Below are positions 50,851-64,000 of a stretch of DNA of 64,000 nucleotides, piece by piece. Each line of letters begins with the position of its first letter. Position 1 is the stretch's first letter. The DNA lies in NCBI GenBank assembly GCA_958298945.1, contig OY282609.1, forward strand, positions 62,282,220 through 62,346,219, written 5' to 3'. A model generated the notes under the pieces. It did not search any database. It saw only the letters and a list, made by a program, of their open reading frames with translations, and had not been told where the DNA came from. A program made the position numbers and the translations under genes. Source of the DNA: Atherix ibis. Lineage: Eukaryota; Arthropoda; Insecta; Diptera; Athericidae.

Positions 50851-53800
50851 CGAAAAAGTCGAATAATATACTGAAGCCCTGGAGGTGAATAAGAAATATG
50901 TGACTGCACACCTTTGAAAAAGGCTGTTGTCTTTTTCAACACGTCTCAGTCAGGTTTTCTTAATCTCAATTTTTATATACTGATTTTCCATATTATTGTT
51001 ATTATTGTGATAGTTACTCGTATTATTAGTTCTCTTATTTTAATACATTTTACTGTTGCTGCATTTTATATAATTGTCGTTGTTGCTGTAATAGCTAAAA
51101 TTATAATTAATTTTACTATGTAGCCGTCTTGCTAATTTATTGGATAGATCTTTCTATATTGATGGGAGCTAAATTTTCGAAAACTCTACTTTGTATTTTT
51201 TTTCTTCTATTAAAGTAAATTACTTAGCATAGATTATTAGAATAAACGCATTTGCTATTTCTTCCAGTAGTGTCAATAACATATCTTTCAAAAATTTCAA
51301 TAAAAATTGTTCTTTCTTAGATAAAGAAAAAAAGGACTATATAAATTTTTTTTTTCAACCAACAATGTGAGTAATCACAATCTAAGATAGAAATCTATGC
51401 GTACACAGTGATACACGCACAATCAAAATCAAATGAAAATAATGAAAAAAAGAATATTAATCAAAGAATCGATAAAAAAGTAATATAAAACTTCTTAAAT
51501 GGAATAATCAACCTAAATCGAAGAAGAATTTTATTTAAGAGCAAAAAATATTCCAGAGAGCAATACAATAAAACTGGAAGCCACGAATATATGATACATG
51601 CAATCGAAGAGATGAGTAGCAGATAAACATTCCAATTCTTTTGTGTGTCAAGTTGTTGAAACTAATTATTGTCTATTTTTATTAACATCAAACAAGATAA
51701 ATGGGAAGAAAAGACATCTTGAAGGGAAATACAGATAGTCGATATCTTCTGCCACATAGAAAAAACAATTAATTATGAATTGTTAGGACCTAATTTTAGG
51801 TAAAAATTTTAGAAATTATTTATCTTAGAATGCCATTGAACGTTATACAAAATAGTTCATTTGAAGGCAAAATTAATATGAATTATTTTAATTAATTATG
51901 TACACATATATGGCAGGATAAATTTTATTCGTTTCCACTCAGAAATTATGCATTTTTCAGTTAGTAATTAAATCATGAAGCTACGATATTCGTTCATGTT
52001 ATTAATTAAAAAATTCTTTAACTATCATGATAAGTGGTTTTTCCAACTTTTGATTATTCCTACACATATACTTGTATTTCTATAAACAAAAATATACCAT
52101 AATTAAATTTCTTTTTTCAAAATTTTTAATTTTGAAAAGTTTAAATTTCAAAAGAATTAATAAATGTGATAATATGTATACTTATATATAAGGTACCACT
52201 ATCTAGATAAACTAGCGGACAATAATTATAGAATGTTTTTATGAGAAGAAGATGAAAAAAACGACTAAAGAATCAAATGAAAAAGAAATAAGAAAAAAAA
52301 ACCGAACGTCGAAATACCTCAATATCTCTCATAATTACTATTTAAAAGTTTAGCCAAAAAATTCTTTTGAAATGAATGGCTATGCGATTAAACTATTAAG
52401 ACGATCGCATCTATCTACTGACGACTATATACTGACCAGTACACCTCAATGACCACTGGTGACCACAAAACCATTGGTCATAATCACCCATCAGACATCA
52501 ACCAACAGGCACCGAACATCAGCCATCAGCTATCAGCCATTGCCGGTTGGAATACGTGTGGAAACATTTTCTCAATCAAAAGATCTTTGAAATATCTGAG
52601 GTTGAAATTCCGTTACACAACGCGTATGGTATTCATAGTAACATCACCCATTATTTTTTTTATCTTCAAATAAATTTTTCCTTATATCGTAATGTATTTC
52701 TATAACTTTTCATATCTTAGGTATATAGGAAAAAAAATTAAGGTACATTATTACAGTCTAAGAGGAATTGTTATTATTCTGTCATTATGGAAGCTTTCAT
52801 CAAGTTAAACTTTGTAACATTTTTAGATGAAAATTTCATCAAATAAGTTTACTTTCACAATGAGATAATAAAAAATGCCTTTAATTTATTGTATGTAAAT
52901 ATATCCAACAGTCAATATGTAATTTAATATCACCTACATACATGTAATATAATCCAACATTTTTGATAAAATTTTTCTTAACTAATTGTGAAATATTTGA
53001 TTTTGAGAACTTTATCCTCGAAAGAAATAAAAATCGATTAAGAAAATATAACAATTTCACATTAGAAAATCATTTATAAAAATGAATAAAAGCAAAAATA
53101 CAAATAAATATGAAGAAATATATTTAAGAATAGGAACAAAATATAAAACATAGCAAATGAATATGTTGAAATTTATACAATAATACCATCAGCAACAAGT
53201 ATTATTATATAAAATTTATAATAAGATAAAAAAAATAACACCGAAAATAATATAGTTGGCATAGTATCTAAAAAGAGGCAGTGATAATAAAAAAAGAACA
53301 AGAACAACCGAATTAAAGAATGAAAAATAACAAGAACAAGAACGAGTATCAACGAAATGAAAATTCAAAAAATTCTTTTTCTTTACAAAACGAAAGCAAA
53401 AGAATGAGGAACGGACCAATGTCTATACATTACATTTGTATTTAAAAAAATTCTTTGCTTTTATAATCTATAGCTTATACCTGACCATATTATACATATA
53501 TAATATAGTAATAAATAGAGTAAAAGAAAAAACAGTATAAATAAGAAAACTGATATAAAAAAGAAATTAAAAAAGGCGGCATGTGCTCAAATGGCTAAAG
53601 AAGAGAGCCAACTATCCAGCCTCAAAAAGCTAGTAATTTTTGAAGAGTTAGGCAAACTGGAAGGCACCTAACTACCTATCCAACTAGCCAACGACCAGCC
53701 AGGCCAGGCAGCCAGCTAACAAATAACCTATGCAACTCAGCAAAGCAAGGCACCCGAGTCATCGAAAAAGAAGATAAACTCAAACTTAACCAAAAAACTC

Positions 53801-55544
53801 CTTTTCGTTCTTCATCACCTTTTTATCTTTGTTTTATTATTCATTTTCTTCAAACGGGAACCTACCATTAAACTGGAATTTTTATTTGTTATGTTTCCAC
53901 AATAATATATCCAACTAGATATACGTACGTGTATGTGTAGCGCATATTGATGATTGTATTTGTATTAAATTATGAATTTTCTTCGATGGTTAAAATGGAG
54001 TTTACGTGTGCGCCAAAACTTTAAAAATTACACTAAAACGTACTTCAAAAATCTAGAGTCATGAAGAAATACTCATAACCATTATTTACCTGAATATTAA
54101 CCACTTCTTATATTCACACTCAAATCTTTGAGAGAGCGAGATCTCGCAGAGAAATCACTAACCCATACATAGTGTGTGTACACATATTTATATTTATACG
54201 ATAGAGAATTACTTTCTATTGCTTGTACCTGGAAAACCTGAACCTGCTTCTACCGGTATACTCTTCAATAAAAATATTTCTATCCCTAACACAAGTACGA
54301 TTAAGTAAAAATACTTTGAGTCCTTATATATTCGCACATGTACACACCTAAAAATACTATTCATTTCCATTTCAACTTGTTTCTTTTTAATATATAAAAA
54401 AATGAATAAATTCAGAAATTTATAAAAGTATTTGTGGTAAATCTTATCGCGATCGCAAGACTTAACACAAATATAGAATTGGTACGATTAATGTTCGGAA
54501 TATAGTCTATTTTATGTTTGTATGGATGCATTGAAAGATTGTCGAACCCATGAAATAAGTATATTCAAAAATGTTTTCTTTTTTGAATAAATTCATACAT
54601 CCATACATACACGTATGTAAATGTACTCGGATTTATAGCAATTTCATATGTTTTTATTTACCCAACTTATCATAGTGTATTTTTCTAATTTTTTTTTTTA
54701 AATTTAGATAATTAAATTTAAAATATTTATAATTATAAGTGATTTTATATAGAAATAATTGAGTCTGTAGATATGAAAGTACTTTTCAAAATTCTAACCT
54801 CACTTCTGCAAAAATTAGTTAAACCAGATTATTTTTCAGCTATAAATATCGTAAACAGCAGTAATGAATATGAAGGTACCAATGCAAGCTATATTATGCA
54901 TAATTTGATACTACAAAAATATACGATCGATCTTATAGTTGCCGATACTCATTGTAAAATCCAAGAAATGTGTGAGAAAGAATGAGAATGTAAATAAAAC
55001 GAGAATACCTGAGAGAGTATAAAGGAATGAGAGGTACGGGTATTCTTGTTTTCCATTCTGGAATGTTAGCATGGCTATTATCATATTATACTCGCGCCCA
55101 TTTTCTGTAGTTTATATTCCGCGTTCCCTTTACAATTCTTCTCGTATTCCTCAGAGTAAATCAAACAGTATTCCATGAAGCTTATTTTGTGCTTTGGCTG
55201 CGCTTCATATCTTACTATCAAAAGAATTGCGTTCTCTGACCATATGGAGTAATAGTTCTTTACTATTACTGGCCATAGCCGTATATCGTATAAAATACCT
55301 TACACTTGGTCACAAAGCATCTACGTACCTGTTTCTAGATACCTAATTCCGTAGCTGGCTCCATTCCATTCCTTTACGTTACCTAGCTACACATCAGCAT
55401 GTCAATATGTTTGGTCACTTGTTTACCTGTCTGCCTTGTCTTTTGCTAGTCTACCTTCGTGTTTTCTTAGTGCTTGGGTGCCAGCTAAACTTGCTCGATA
55501 ACTAACCAACTACCTACATAGACTCTGCCTACTCTGTATTTTTA

Positions 55545-55560
55545 ACTCTCTCTCTCTCTG
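55545..55560 (+). repeat. (CT)n microsatellite
   Basis: CTCTCTCTCTCTCT at the right edge of a slightly GC-richer patch (55250-55560). On the opposite strand this is a GA tract, a type bound by GAGA factor in flies; no function is shown here. Confidence 0.7.
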
Positions 55561-56549
55561 CTTATACTATCCAGAATGAATAAAGAAAATCCAGAGAAGA
55601 AAACATAACATACTTTTGACTACGTTGTTGCCAAATTTCTCTTTTATTCGTATGTTATTTTTTATTAAATTTTTATGTTATTTCTAAGATATGTGAAATA
55701 AATTGTGTAAAATTTTTCATTTTAATTTTAATAGCAAAACAAACTTATTAGATATATAATAAAATATATTCGATATAGGAATTCATAAAAATCTTAATTT
55801 TTTTTTTGTTGTATTGAATGAATACTATAAAAATTAATATTATTCATATTCGACTTATTGGCACGTGTGAGTAAACTACCTTTTATTATTATCATATAAA
55901 ATTTTGAATGCACATTTTTTTCAGAATTATTAAAAGACAAAGTAGAAAAAAAGACCTTTGTTATATTATATGGTCGGAAAAACTTATTCCACAAATTAGC
56001 TTTTTCATATTTCAATTAAATGGTTAGATATTCAAATAATCAAATTAGCCTGCCAATTTAAGGAGATAAGACAGGATGCCAATTTAAGTAGTCAGGATGC
56101 CCAAGGCAAATGAGATAACTCTTCGCGAAGTAGGGTATGAAACTTTTTGTTCACATTCCCATATAAATCAACATCTTTAATAGCGGCTATGATACATGTG
56201 TGCATATAGAAATTCCATACGAAAAATGCTTCAATCGAGATTTGGATATCATTTAATACACACTATTAAATCTACACAGTACAGAAGTTAGCTTATACAC
56301 TCGCCTGTTCGCCACCAACTTACTGCACAATATCCGCAATTGGTTTTAAAATATTAAGACCATAGGTAACACTGAACTTAGACTGAAAGTTAAGCACAAT
56401 TATCGAGTACTACTACGATTATCGCCTCTACAAAATTAGTTCATTTTCTTTCATTTTCATCGATATTTTCATTTTTCTTCACATTACCCGCTTTAAGTCG
56501 ACTATAGTATAGATCATAATAAAATGAAAGAGAAGAATGGGAATTTCAC

Positions 56550-56580
56550 TATATATATATATATATACATATGTATATGT
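56550..56580. repeat. (TA)n microsatellite
   Basis: Eight or more TA units running into CATATGTATATGTA. Confidence 0.85.
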
Positions 56581-59439
56581 ACAAGCATATAGTATTAAAA
56601 GTATATTTTTATATGATAATATGTATTTTTTCGTCATGTATGCAAATGCAGTAGCATTGCCGCAGGTAAATGCTCTTATTTTGATGATGCAACTAAACAT
56701 ATTGCAAAGTAAAGCGTACACATTCTGTGATCCATTTTATCAGCAACTATTAATTTGTTTGTCATTTTCATTTATTTAACCAATCTTTATATTTTTAATT
56801 TTTGTTGAAACTTTTTACAGACACGTTCTTTAAATTCAAAATAATGTTGCTTTAAAAAATAGAGAAAATTTATTGTAATAAAAATTAAAACTTATCAGAA
56901 AGTATTATGAAATATACTAATAAATCTTGTAAATACGTGTATTTCAATAAATAGCATAATAATAGAGGATTGAAGAAGGTTCTGAGAATCTTTCTAATAC
57001 GAACTTTTCGAATCCTGCTTATAACTGTAATAAAGCTAACTTTCCCAACTTTACAATAGTAAATATTTTACGAGCATTTGAGTGAATGCTACGTGTATAA
57101 TGAAGTACTTTAAGAAAAATTATTTGACAGTAGCTTCGAAAATGTGAATGAAAAAGATTTTGTTTGTTTGGATGAATAATGAAATAATAAATACATTTAA
57201 AGTGAATAAAATTAATAATAGTACAATTGAGTCCATTAAAAAAATATTAAAGCCTACATACCATATGCGATGCCCTCGAGAAATTCTCATGATCTATAAA
57301 ATGCAATTAAGATTTTTAGTATCTAACGGTGATTCATATTGAAAAGAACTAAATGATACTATTTATATTGCTTTGGTGCAGCTCTTCTGCATTTCTATTT
57401 TTTGATAATATTTACTGGTATTAAAAATCTTTTTTATACGATTTTTCTTATTGGGTTGTAGATTTATTGTAAAGAAATCAGAAAATTTTCGAAGAAAATA
57501 TCTGTCAGCACAAAACCTTATAATTTTATTAAACATATTAGTAATATATTTATTTCAGTCGTCTTTTAAACATTTATTCATTTCAACCTTTTTGTCCATT
57601 TCCATTCTACTTTATATTCCCAGCAGCTATTATTTTATAGTATGGTCTCGAGAAAGCTTTTCAGTTACTCAATGATGTTTAGGAGAAATACATATTTAAA
57701 ACTTCCTAGTTTTCGATTAATATGGTATACCTGAAAATACAATTTTTATACAGTAATCGTAAAAGGTTTAATTTTGCATTCAGTACATACCAGTATACGA
57801 GTATGGCCTGAATAGTATATACAGAATTACTGATTCTAGTGTTTCAAATCCTAATTAATAAAATAAAATTGCTTTCGCTATTAAATTAAACTACCGATTA
57901 AATAATCCTCTATTAAATTAATCTTCCTCATTACGCGAATCATATTTTTATTTAACATTTTACGACGTTTTTTAATCTTGATTTTAAAATTTGTCATGAT
58001 AATTAAATGGGTAAAAAAAAAACCATATAAATATTAAATTTACTGATTTTTCTGTCTATTATAAAAAGTACATATAAAATATTGTATTGTATTAAATGAT
58101 AAAATTAATAGACAATCATAGTTTATGTCTTTACTATTAATATACATGTTTTTTTTCCCTTCATCTTCTTGTGTTTACTAATAATTTTGCCTAATAGGAA
58201 TTGGTTAGTTTTTATTCACCTTTTCATAATTTTTATAGTACAAGTTTTCAATTTTTACGATTGATAGTAAATTTAAAATATTCTAAGATAATATTATGTG
58301 ACTACCTTTTTTTTGTGCAAATAAAATTTTAGAATTTCTCTAGTTTATATCTTCTGTCAAAAATATAATAAACTAAAGATGTTCGTTAGTAAATTAGTGT
58401 ATTAAAAATATGATACTTTTTCCCCAAATTTCTTGATTTCTTAGAGTATTAGGTCGATATGAAGCAAAAAAAATCCTACAATAAAAAATGGTGTTTTCTT
58501 ATCAAGAATTCTTTTAGTCATTTTATGTGTTAAATTAACACGAAATTGCCTTCTCAAATAGCAAAATTTTGGTGGCTATTTGAATATTTTCCTAATTAGT
58601 TTTTCCAACAATTTTATATTCTTATGTGAAATGTTTTTGTATCATAACAGATTAAGAATAGAATTGTTGGCAAATTCTAAAGGATCAACAAACAGGAAAA
58701 TACATCAAATAAATCTAAAATTGCACAAATTTTGAGAATGGTTTTGTATCAATTAAAATCAATCAAATACGAGTCTATGTCAGATATTCCTTTTGTTATT
58801 CGAAACGTATTTTTCTTTATAACGAAATAATATTAAATTTCAAGGTGAGGAAAAAACTTAAATAGATGAATAGTATTTATTTTAAATCTTTTTGTTTTTT
58901 ATTTTGTGATATTTGTACAACTTTTTTAAGTTGAAATTATCTATTTTATAAAATTTTTAACCTATGAGTTAAAAAAAAACTGAATTAAAATACGAATATC
59001 AGCTTCTGTATTCAATCTAAAAACGTAACACAAAATTAATTTTTCGTACTTAAATTATTCAAATATAGTTAAAAAACTTGTCATCATTTTATATCTATTA
59101 AAAATGAGTAGACATTTTAAAGAAAATTAATGAGAGTCTATTTAATTCCCGGTTTTAAATATAAAAACCGTCGAAATATATATTAGTTAGCATTTTATTA
59201 TAGTTAATGAATATCAGTTTATCAAGAATCAAATGCAATTCAATAATTTTCTTCTATGTATAATTAATTATACATAATTCTATTTCGATATAATGCAGCG
59301 ATTTTGAATAATATCGATAATAAAGATTAATTTGATAATGATTTGTATATATTGCAAAAATTATGGGTAAAACAAAAATGAAAATGTTAAAAATTTGAAA
59401 AAATATAAATTTAGTGAAGTTGCCCGTAGTTAATATTTG

Positions 59440-59530
59440 TACAAATCATAACCTTTAGTGACAAACCCAGCTGAATTCGAACTCAAGACTATTGCATAAT
59501 TAAGATTTCTAACTGCTTTAAAAAAAACAC
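59440..59530 (-). mobile_element. tRNA-derived SINE-like relic, copy D
   Basis: On the minus strand, TTAATTATGCAATAG...TTGAGTTCGAATTCAGCT (B box 59473-59484) parallels copy C, and TTTGTCACTA follows where copy C has AGTGACCTA. Short and decayed; recognised only by alignment to copy C. Confidence 0.35.
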
Positions 59531-60651
59531 AAGTATTAACACAAACAAAAACAAAAAAAATAATTGTTAAGCTATCCTTTCTACCTTTGCACAACAAGCA
59601 GATTCTTAAGATTATATTAAAAATGAACCAGACATATAATATCTAAATATTATATAAAGTAAAACCAACTAAAGATATTCAAAATTAAATTAAAAATTTT
59701 CGATCCAGACAAAATACAATATGAACAAAATATAAAATGTAAAAATACAAATCTTATAAGAAAAAATAAAAACAATTTCCTTTTTACCAATCAACCATGT
59801 TTTATGATACCTTCTTCTCGCTAGTAAATCATAATTATCGAATTTTATTAATTAACTTAAAGGAAAGTGTCAAAAATGCATCGCCAGCTGTATTAACGGT
59901 CAATGCACTGACTTTACTTCTTATAAAAGGCTAAGAAAGATGCAATAAAAATGATTGAAAAATAAAAGGAAATCAAAAAAGGTAAACGGAGAAATACCTT
60001 CTCATTTTCTTTTCTCTTTAGTTTTATTTTAATTTTAAACTTATATATGTGCCTGCCCATTGACAACTATAATGAAGAAATATACAATAAAAGAGCCACA
60101 AATATACTTTTAAAATGTTCGATAATATATTGTATAAGGTCTTTTAAAGAGTGTTGCAGAGAATAAGGATTTAATATATATAAAGAAAAATTAGTTTTGG
60201 TAATCTGTATAACAGCACACATACAAATATATACAAAATGGGTGCTGATAAAAATATTAATGTATTTGTAACATAACCAAACAATACGCGAATATTGATT
60301 AAATTTAGTGGAGGTATGATGAGATCAGCTATAAGGGGTCAGCTATACATATATTCTCTTGGAGAAATGGATTGTAAAATTATAAAAACAAGTTGCATGG
60401 CCAGCAAATAATTCGAGATATGCCAAAAGAGAATAATCGCAATGAAAATTTTACCAAGAAAAGAAACACGACAAGAAAAGCGACAAAATCATAAGCTATG
60501 TTTAAAAAAAAGGAGACCAATTTCATCGAACAAATCATACAAACATATAATCTACCTCAAAAATAAGCTTAAAAAAGGCTTTTGGCAAAAATTTCAATCC
60601 AATTTCGTATTTATATATTTTTAAATTCTTCCGTTTTTTGCTTTAATAATA

Positions 60652-60870
60652 TGTTTGTTTGTTTGTTTGTTATCATTCCAAGTAACATTAGTACAGAAAT
60701 GTTTATTCTAAGCGCCACGACAATAATGGCCATTTGGCGAAAAAGGATATCGGTATAACGAAATCAAAGTAGAACTGGAAGGAAAAGTGTTTTTTTGGAA
60801 TTAGCTTACGAACATGCCTCACTGGGAATCGAACCCACGACCTCTTGAATGGTAGTAATTCATGTACGAT
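60652..60870 (-). mobile_element. tRNA-derived SINE-like relic, copy B, with (CAAA)n tail
   Basis: The minus strand carries ACTACCATTCAAGAGGTCG then GTGGGTTCGATTCCCAG, a well-formed tRNA T arm with B box GGTTCGATTCC (60825-60835). The A-box part is degenerate. Downstream it contains CAAATGGCC (shared with the copy at 48600) and ends in a (CAAA)n run (plus-strand TTTG repeats at 60652-60670), a tail type common in SINEs. Confidence 0.5.
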
Positions 60871-60948
60871 TATTTCAAAATATATTTTTAATATTATATT
60901 ACTATAACTGGCGGTAGTTACAATCAATATTATGTTTTATAATTTTTG

Positions 60949-60971
60949 AATAATATATGTACATATATTAT
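60949..60971. repeat. AT-rich perfect palindrome
   Basis: ATAATATATGTACATATATTAT is its own reverse complement. Such palindromes are frequent by chance or slippage in this composition, so no function is proposed. Confidence 0.7.
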
Positions 60972-63350
60972 GAAATATATTTTAATTTATAAAGTCCCTT
61001 TCCCTAAACTTTATAGAGAGAAAATTTTACTATTTTCCATAAATATTCGATTATAATAATTTGAAAGAGTAATGATAAAATCTGACAACTTATCAGAAAT
61101 AAAAAAAAAGCAAAAAATTTAACAAATTATATCAAATAAATAATTGGATTTAAGTTAAAAGATATACGATACGATGAGGAATATTATAAAAAAAGGGATT
61201 TACTTATAAGTAAAAATGAGGAATATATTCATGCATTTGCCGTGCAACAATAATAAATTACATTCCGATTATATTCGTACATCTCTCTATAAAAATGTGT
61301 AATATTTATTTTGTTAATTTTAATTTTTTTATGGAAAAAAAGTAAAAAAACTACATTCTGAAAGGCAGTGGGTGACATTCTTTACTTATCATTTTAAAAA
61401 ACTTTTTGTTTTCTTATTCAATATGGAATTGTGTCCATTTTTTCATATTCTGATAAATTTTTTTAGAATATTCTTCATATAATTATGGAAAACGGTCGTT
61501 TTAATTATTGATTTTTTTTCTGCTTTGAAATTATGACACAATTACAAAAAATTATATTTTAAATAAGATTAAGAAAATATGTGTACATAAAATCCAGCAG
61601 GAAATTTTTGTTAGTGCTTAAATACAAATGTTCAATTAATCACTAAACTGCGATTCTAAATTTGCTTACGCATTTTTCTATTATCACAAAGAAAATAATC
61701 ATTTTCTTTATGACATGGGAAAAAAATGTCTACATAGCTGAAAAAGAAACAAAAATTTAATTATTTTCCTAGTAAAAAAAATTTACTTGTGTTTTTTGTA
61801 TCATTATTGAACAAGTATTAAAAAGAAATAAAATTTCAACATTTCCGCTTTATTTATTGAGTCTGGTGGCATGTTTTTTAATTAAAATAGTCGTCGATTA
61901 CGGAATTTTCATTTTAATTATTGATAATATAAAATTGTTTTTCAATTTTTTTTATATCCATATACAAGGTGTGTCTGTAATTATTTTGGAATCAATAGAC
62001 TATAATTGATTAAAATATTTTTATATTTCCTGAAATAAAAGTTTTCCTTTTCCGTTGGCATAATTATTTCAACAAATTTACATGCAGTTTATTCTTTGAT
62101 TGTTCGATTATAAATGACTATTATTCAAAGTCGCTATCATTAATTAAAACGTTTTCATTTAATTGTACTATTCCGTAAGGAGTACAAGATCTTATTCTCA
62201 AATGCATTTTTAAATAAGTAAACATATTTTATGTAACTTTTAAAACAATCATAAATCTGTTTAATTTAAACTATTAGCTTATATAAATTTATGGTGAATG
62301 CATTTTTTACAATATAATTTCGAACGTCAAAAAAATCTTTATGATCAAAATGATGAACTTTTGTTTAAAATAAAATAATGGATTACATTCTTGTGTGTGT
62401 AGAGATTATAATTCTATAAGAAAAAAAAATTGATATTAAATTTCAGTACTATAGGTTATGGGGCACCCATAACGTAATACACTCTGCTTACTATAAAAAC
62501 GTAATGCACTCTGCTTCGCAAAACCAATGAAAAACTTTATTAACAAATTATTTATTTAGTTTCATATATTACAAGTTATTTTTCCATATTTTCGTTAGAA
62601 AATATCTAGCATTACATTTTGATCGATTTTTCAGTTTAATAGGCACTAAAACATTTAAAAACATTATTATTCAGTGCAACGGATATTTTAATTCATACTT
62701 TTAATCGTAAATATAAGTTTCTGATTCTATTATGTAATACCATATATGAGAAAATAGATACTAATATTTGTCAACATAAATATTTATGAAAAATATTAGC
62801 TATTATTTCAATTGAATATTAAAGATTAATATTAAATATAAAGTCTTGTCTGCTCTAATAAATGTTATCATGCGTTTGTGTACGTTGAAACTATATGCAA
62901 TACCATTGAAATAGGTTAAATTGTCGCCATTTTGATGGTACAACATTTAAATGATATACTCTTTAGTTCAGCTCTTATGAAAAATGGATTTTTGATTGAA
63001 AATTTGATTTTGTGATGAAAAGAGTGCGTTTAATAATTTCTTTAGAATTTAAAAATAGATAAAAATACTCGTTTGATAATAATTTTCTTAGAATTTTTTA
63101 TTAAATGCAAATATGGACTAAGAAATCTAAAACGAACTCTTTAAATTTGTAAACAATTGATTGTGTTTTAATATTGAAAAATGAATTTTCTCTAATGTTT
63201 TTTTTTCTTTTATTTTAATTTTAGGTAAGAATTGTGAAAGACTTTCTGCAATTTGCAACTCTTATATTTGTAAAGAAATAAGAATGTAATTGTTTTAACA
63301 ATTGAAAAAAGTTTGTTAATTATGTTATATTTTTGTTTAATTATGTTATA

Positions 63351-63402
63351 ATAAGCGTGGCTTGTTATTAGTAAAAGTTTACAAATAACAAGCCACGCTT
63401 AT
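63351..63402. repeat. 52-bp near-perfect palindrome
   Basis: Arms 63351-63375 and 63378-63402 (25 bp, one mismatch, 2-nt spacer) built on ATAAGCGTGGCTTGTTAT. Its GC-containing arms stand out against the AT-rich intron. It has no coding capacity. Confidence 0.9.
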
Positions 63403-64000
63403 CGCTAAATAATTAATGAAGGAATTTTTTATTCTTATTTCACAAAAATTTAAATATACCAGGAATATTTCTTATTCAACGTTTAAATAGTGATGATATA
63501 GGCTTAAAATTTTTTTTTACTTGATTCTAGTTGTGCACTTACTATCACTTAAGATATCTTTCGATTTAATGGTATTGTACAAAAAAATGTTATTTTTCTT
63601 AATATATTTTCTTTATACCTCTGTGTATGACATATAAAATTATTAAAATGAAAAACCTACAGACAATTTTAGAAATATGTTGTTGGCACATTTTAATTTT
63701 CACACTCCGGGCCGCAATTTGTTAGTTGTACAATAAATTAAATTTTTTTGACACGTTCTCAGACGCATACTTTAAACTATAAAATCATGATATAATCGCA
63801 CGAATTTCTCTTATATCAAACCAAAACACGATTCAAATCAAGAATTTATTCTCGTACCAATGTACGTAAATATATTTATAGTCCTATGATAACGATATAT
63901 GTATGAATTTCTATTTGGTTTATCACCAGTAAACTGAACTGTAATAATAAATTGACTTCCATATCAAAAAGAAAATTGAAGATGCTGTCAAATAGCAATA

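Larger units (their letters stand above)
49482..64000. other. Continuation of the long ds intron
   Basis: No cadherin-like frame appears to the window end, so the next ds exon lies beyond 64000. Contents: triplet tract 50775, a C-rich CCAACTAG-type patch at about 53640-53760, (CT)n 55545, (TA)n 56550, SINE-like copies D and B, the palindrome at 63351, and octamers at 50446, 51015 and 57796. At 61970 TACAAGGTGTGTCTGTAATT resembles a mariner terminal repeat but stands alone. Confidence 0.65.

Noticed and set aside
50688..51123. Asn/Ser-rich and Leu/Ile-rich frames on both strands
   Set aside because: Produced by the triplet repeat and AT-rich composition; hydrophobic runs here are not evidence of a membrane protein.
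60800..60870. A functional tRNA gene on the minus strand
   Set aside because: The T arm is good but the A box, D arm and acceptor pairing are not present, so a tRNA-derived relic fits better.
1..64000. CRISPR array, operon, phage or other prokaryotic system
   Set aside because: There are no regularly spaced repeats and no dense gene strings; the intron-bearing ds gene and mariner relics show a eukaryotic chromosome.

Overview
This is a very AT-rich eukaryotic window that reads as one gene's neighbourhood in an insect, almost certainly a higher fly (Diptera). The only coding sequence I can support is one large exon on the + strand (ATG at 42140, splice donor at 44015). It encodes the N-terminus of the giant protocadherin Dachsous (ds): a leader with a signal sequence, five complete extracellular cadherin repeats and the start of a sixth. 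Residue-level similarity to Drosophila Dachsous, as I remember it, is very high. The species cannot be fixed from this window; a tephritid or other schizophoran fly fits the AT-richness, large introns and mariner load.

Layout: positions 1-42083 hold no supported exon and are best read as upstream intron and/or 5' flank of ds. A plausible acceptor (TTTCAG at 42078-42083) opens the coding exon. Positions 44015-64000 look like the beginning of a very long phase-0 intron. No later cadherin exon (with its characteristic DxNDN motifs) is visible, so the rest of ds must lie beyond 64000.

The non-coding part carries old transposon debris. One mariner-like family has three decayed copies (1-501, about 17220-17700, 20798-21574). 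A second, with 34-bp inverted repeats beginning TACGAGGTCTG, has an internally deleted but TA-flanked copy at 22870-23756 and a scrambled fragment at 49128-49479. Four or five short segments with a tRNA-type B box (32255-32440, 48600-48720, 59440-59530, 60652-60870, possibly 46169-46270) look like decayed tRNA-derived SINEs. There are strong inverted repeats at 5623-5760, 17462-17549 and 63351-63402, a lone G-rich tract at 3433-3456, several microsatellites, and an over-represented palindrome-like octamer TACTCGTA/TACGAGTA.

I found no CRISPR array, intact tRNA or rRNA gene, operon or other prokaryote-type system, and no convincing new multi-gene system. The most interesting leads are the ds start-codon arrangement (a uORF whose stop overlaps the first ATG), the palindromes inside a mariner relic, the SINE-like family, and the recurring octamer.
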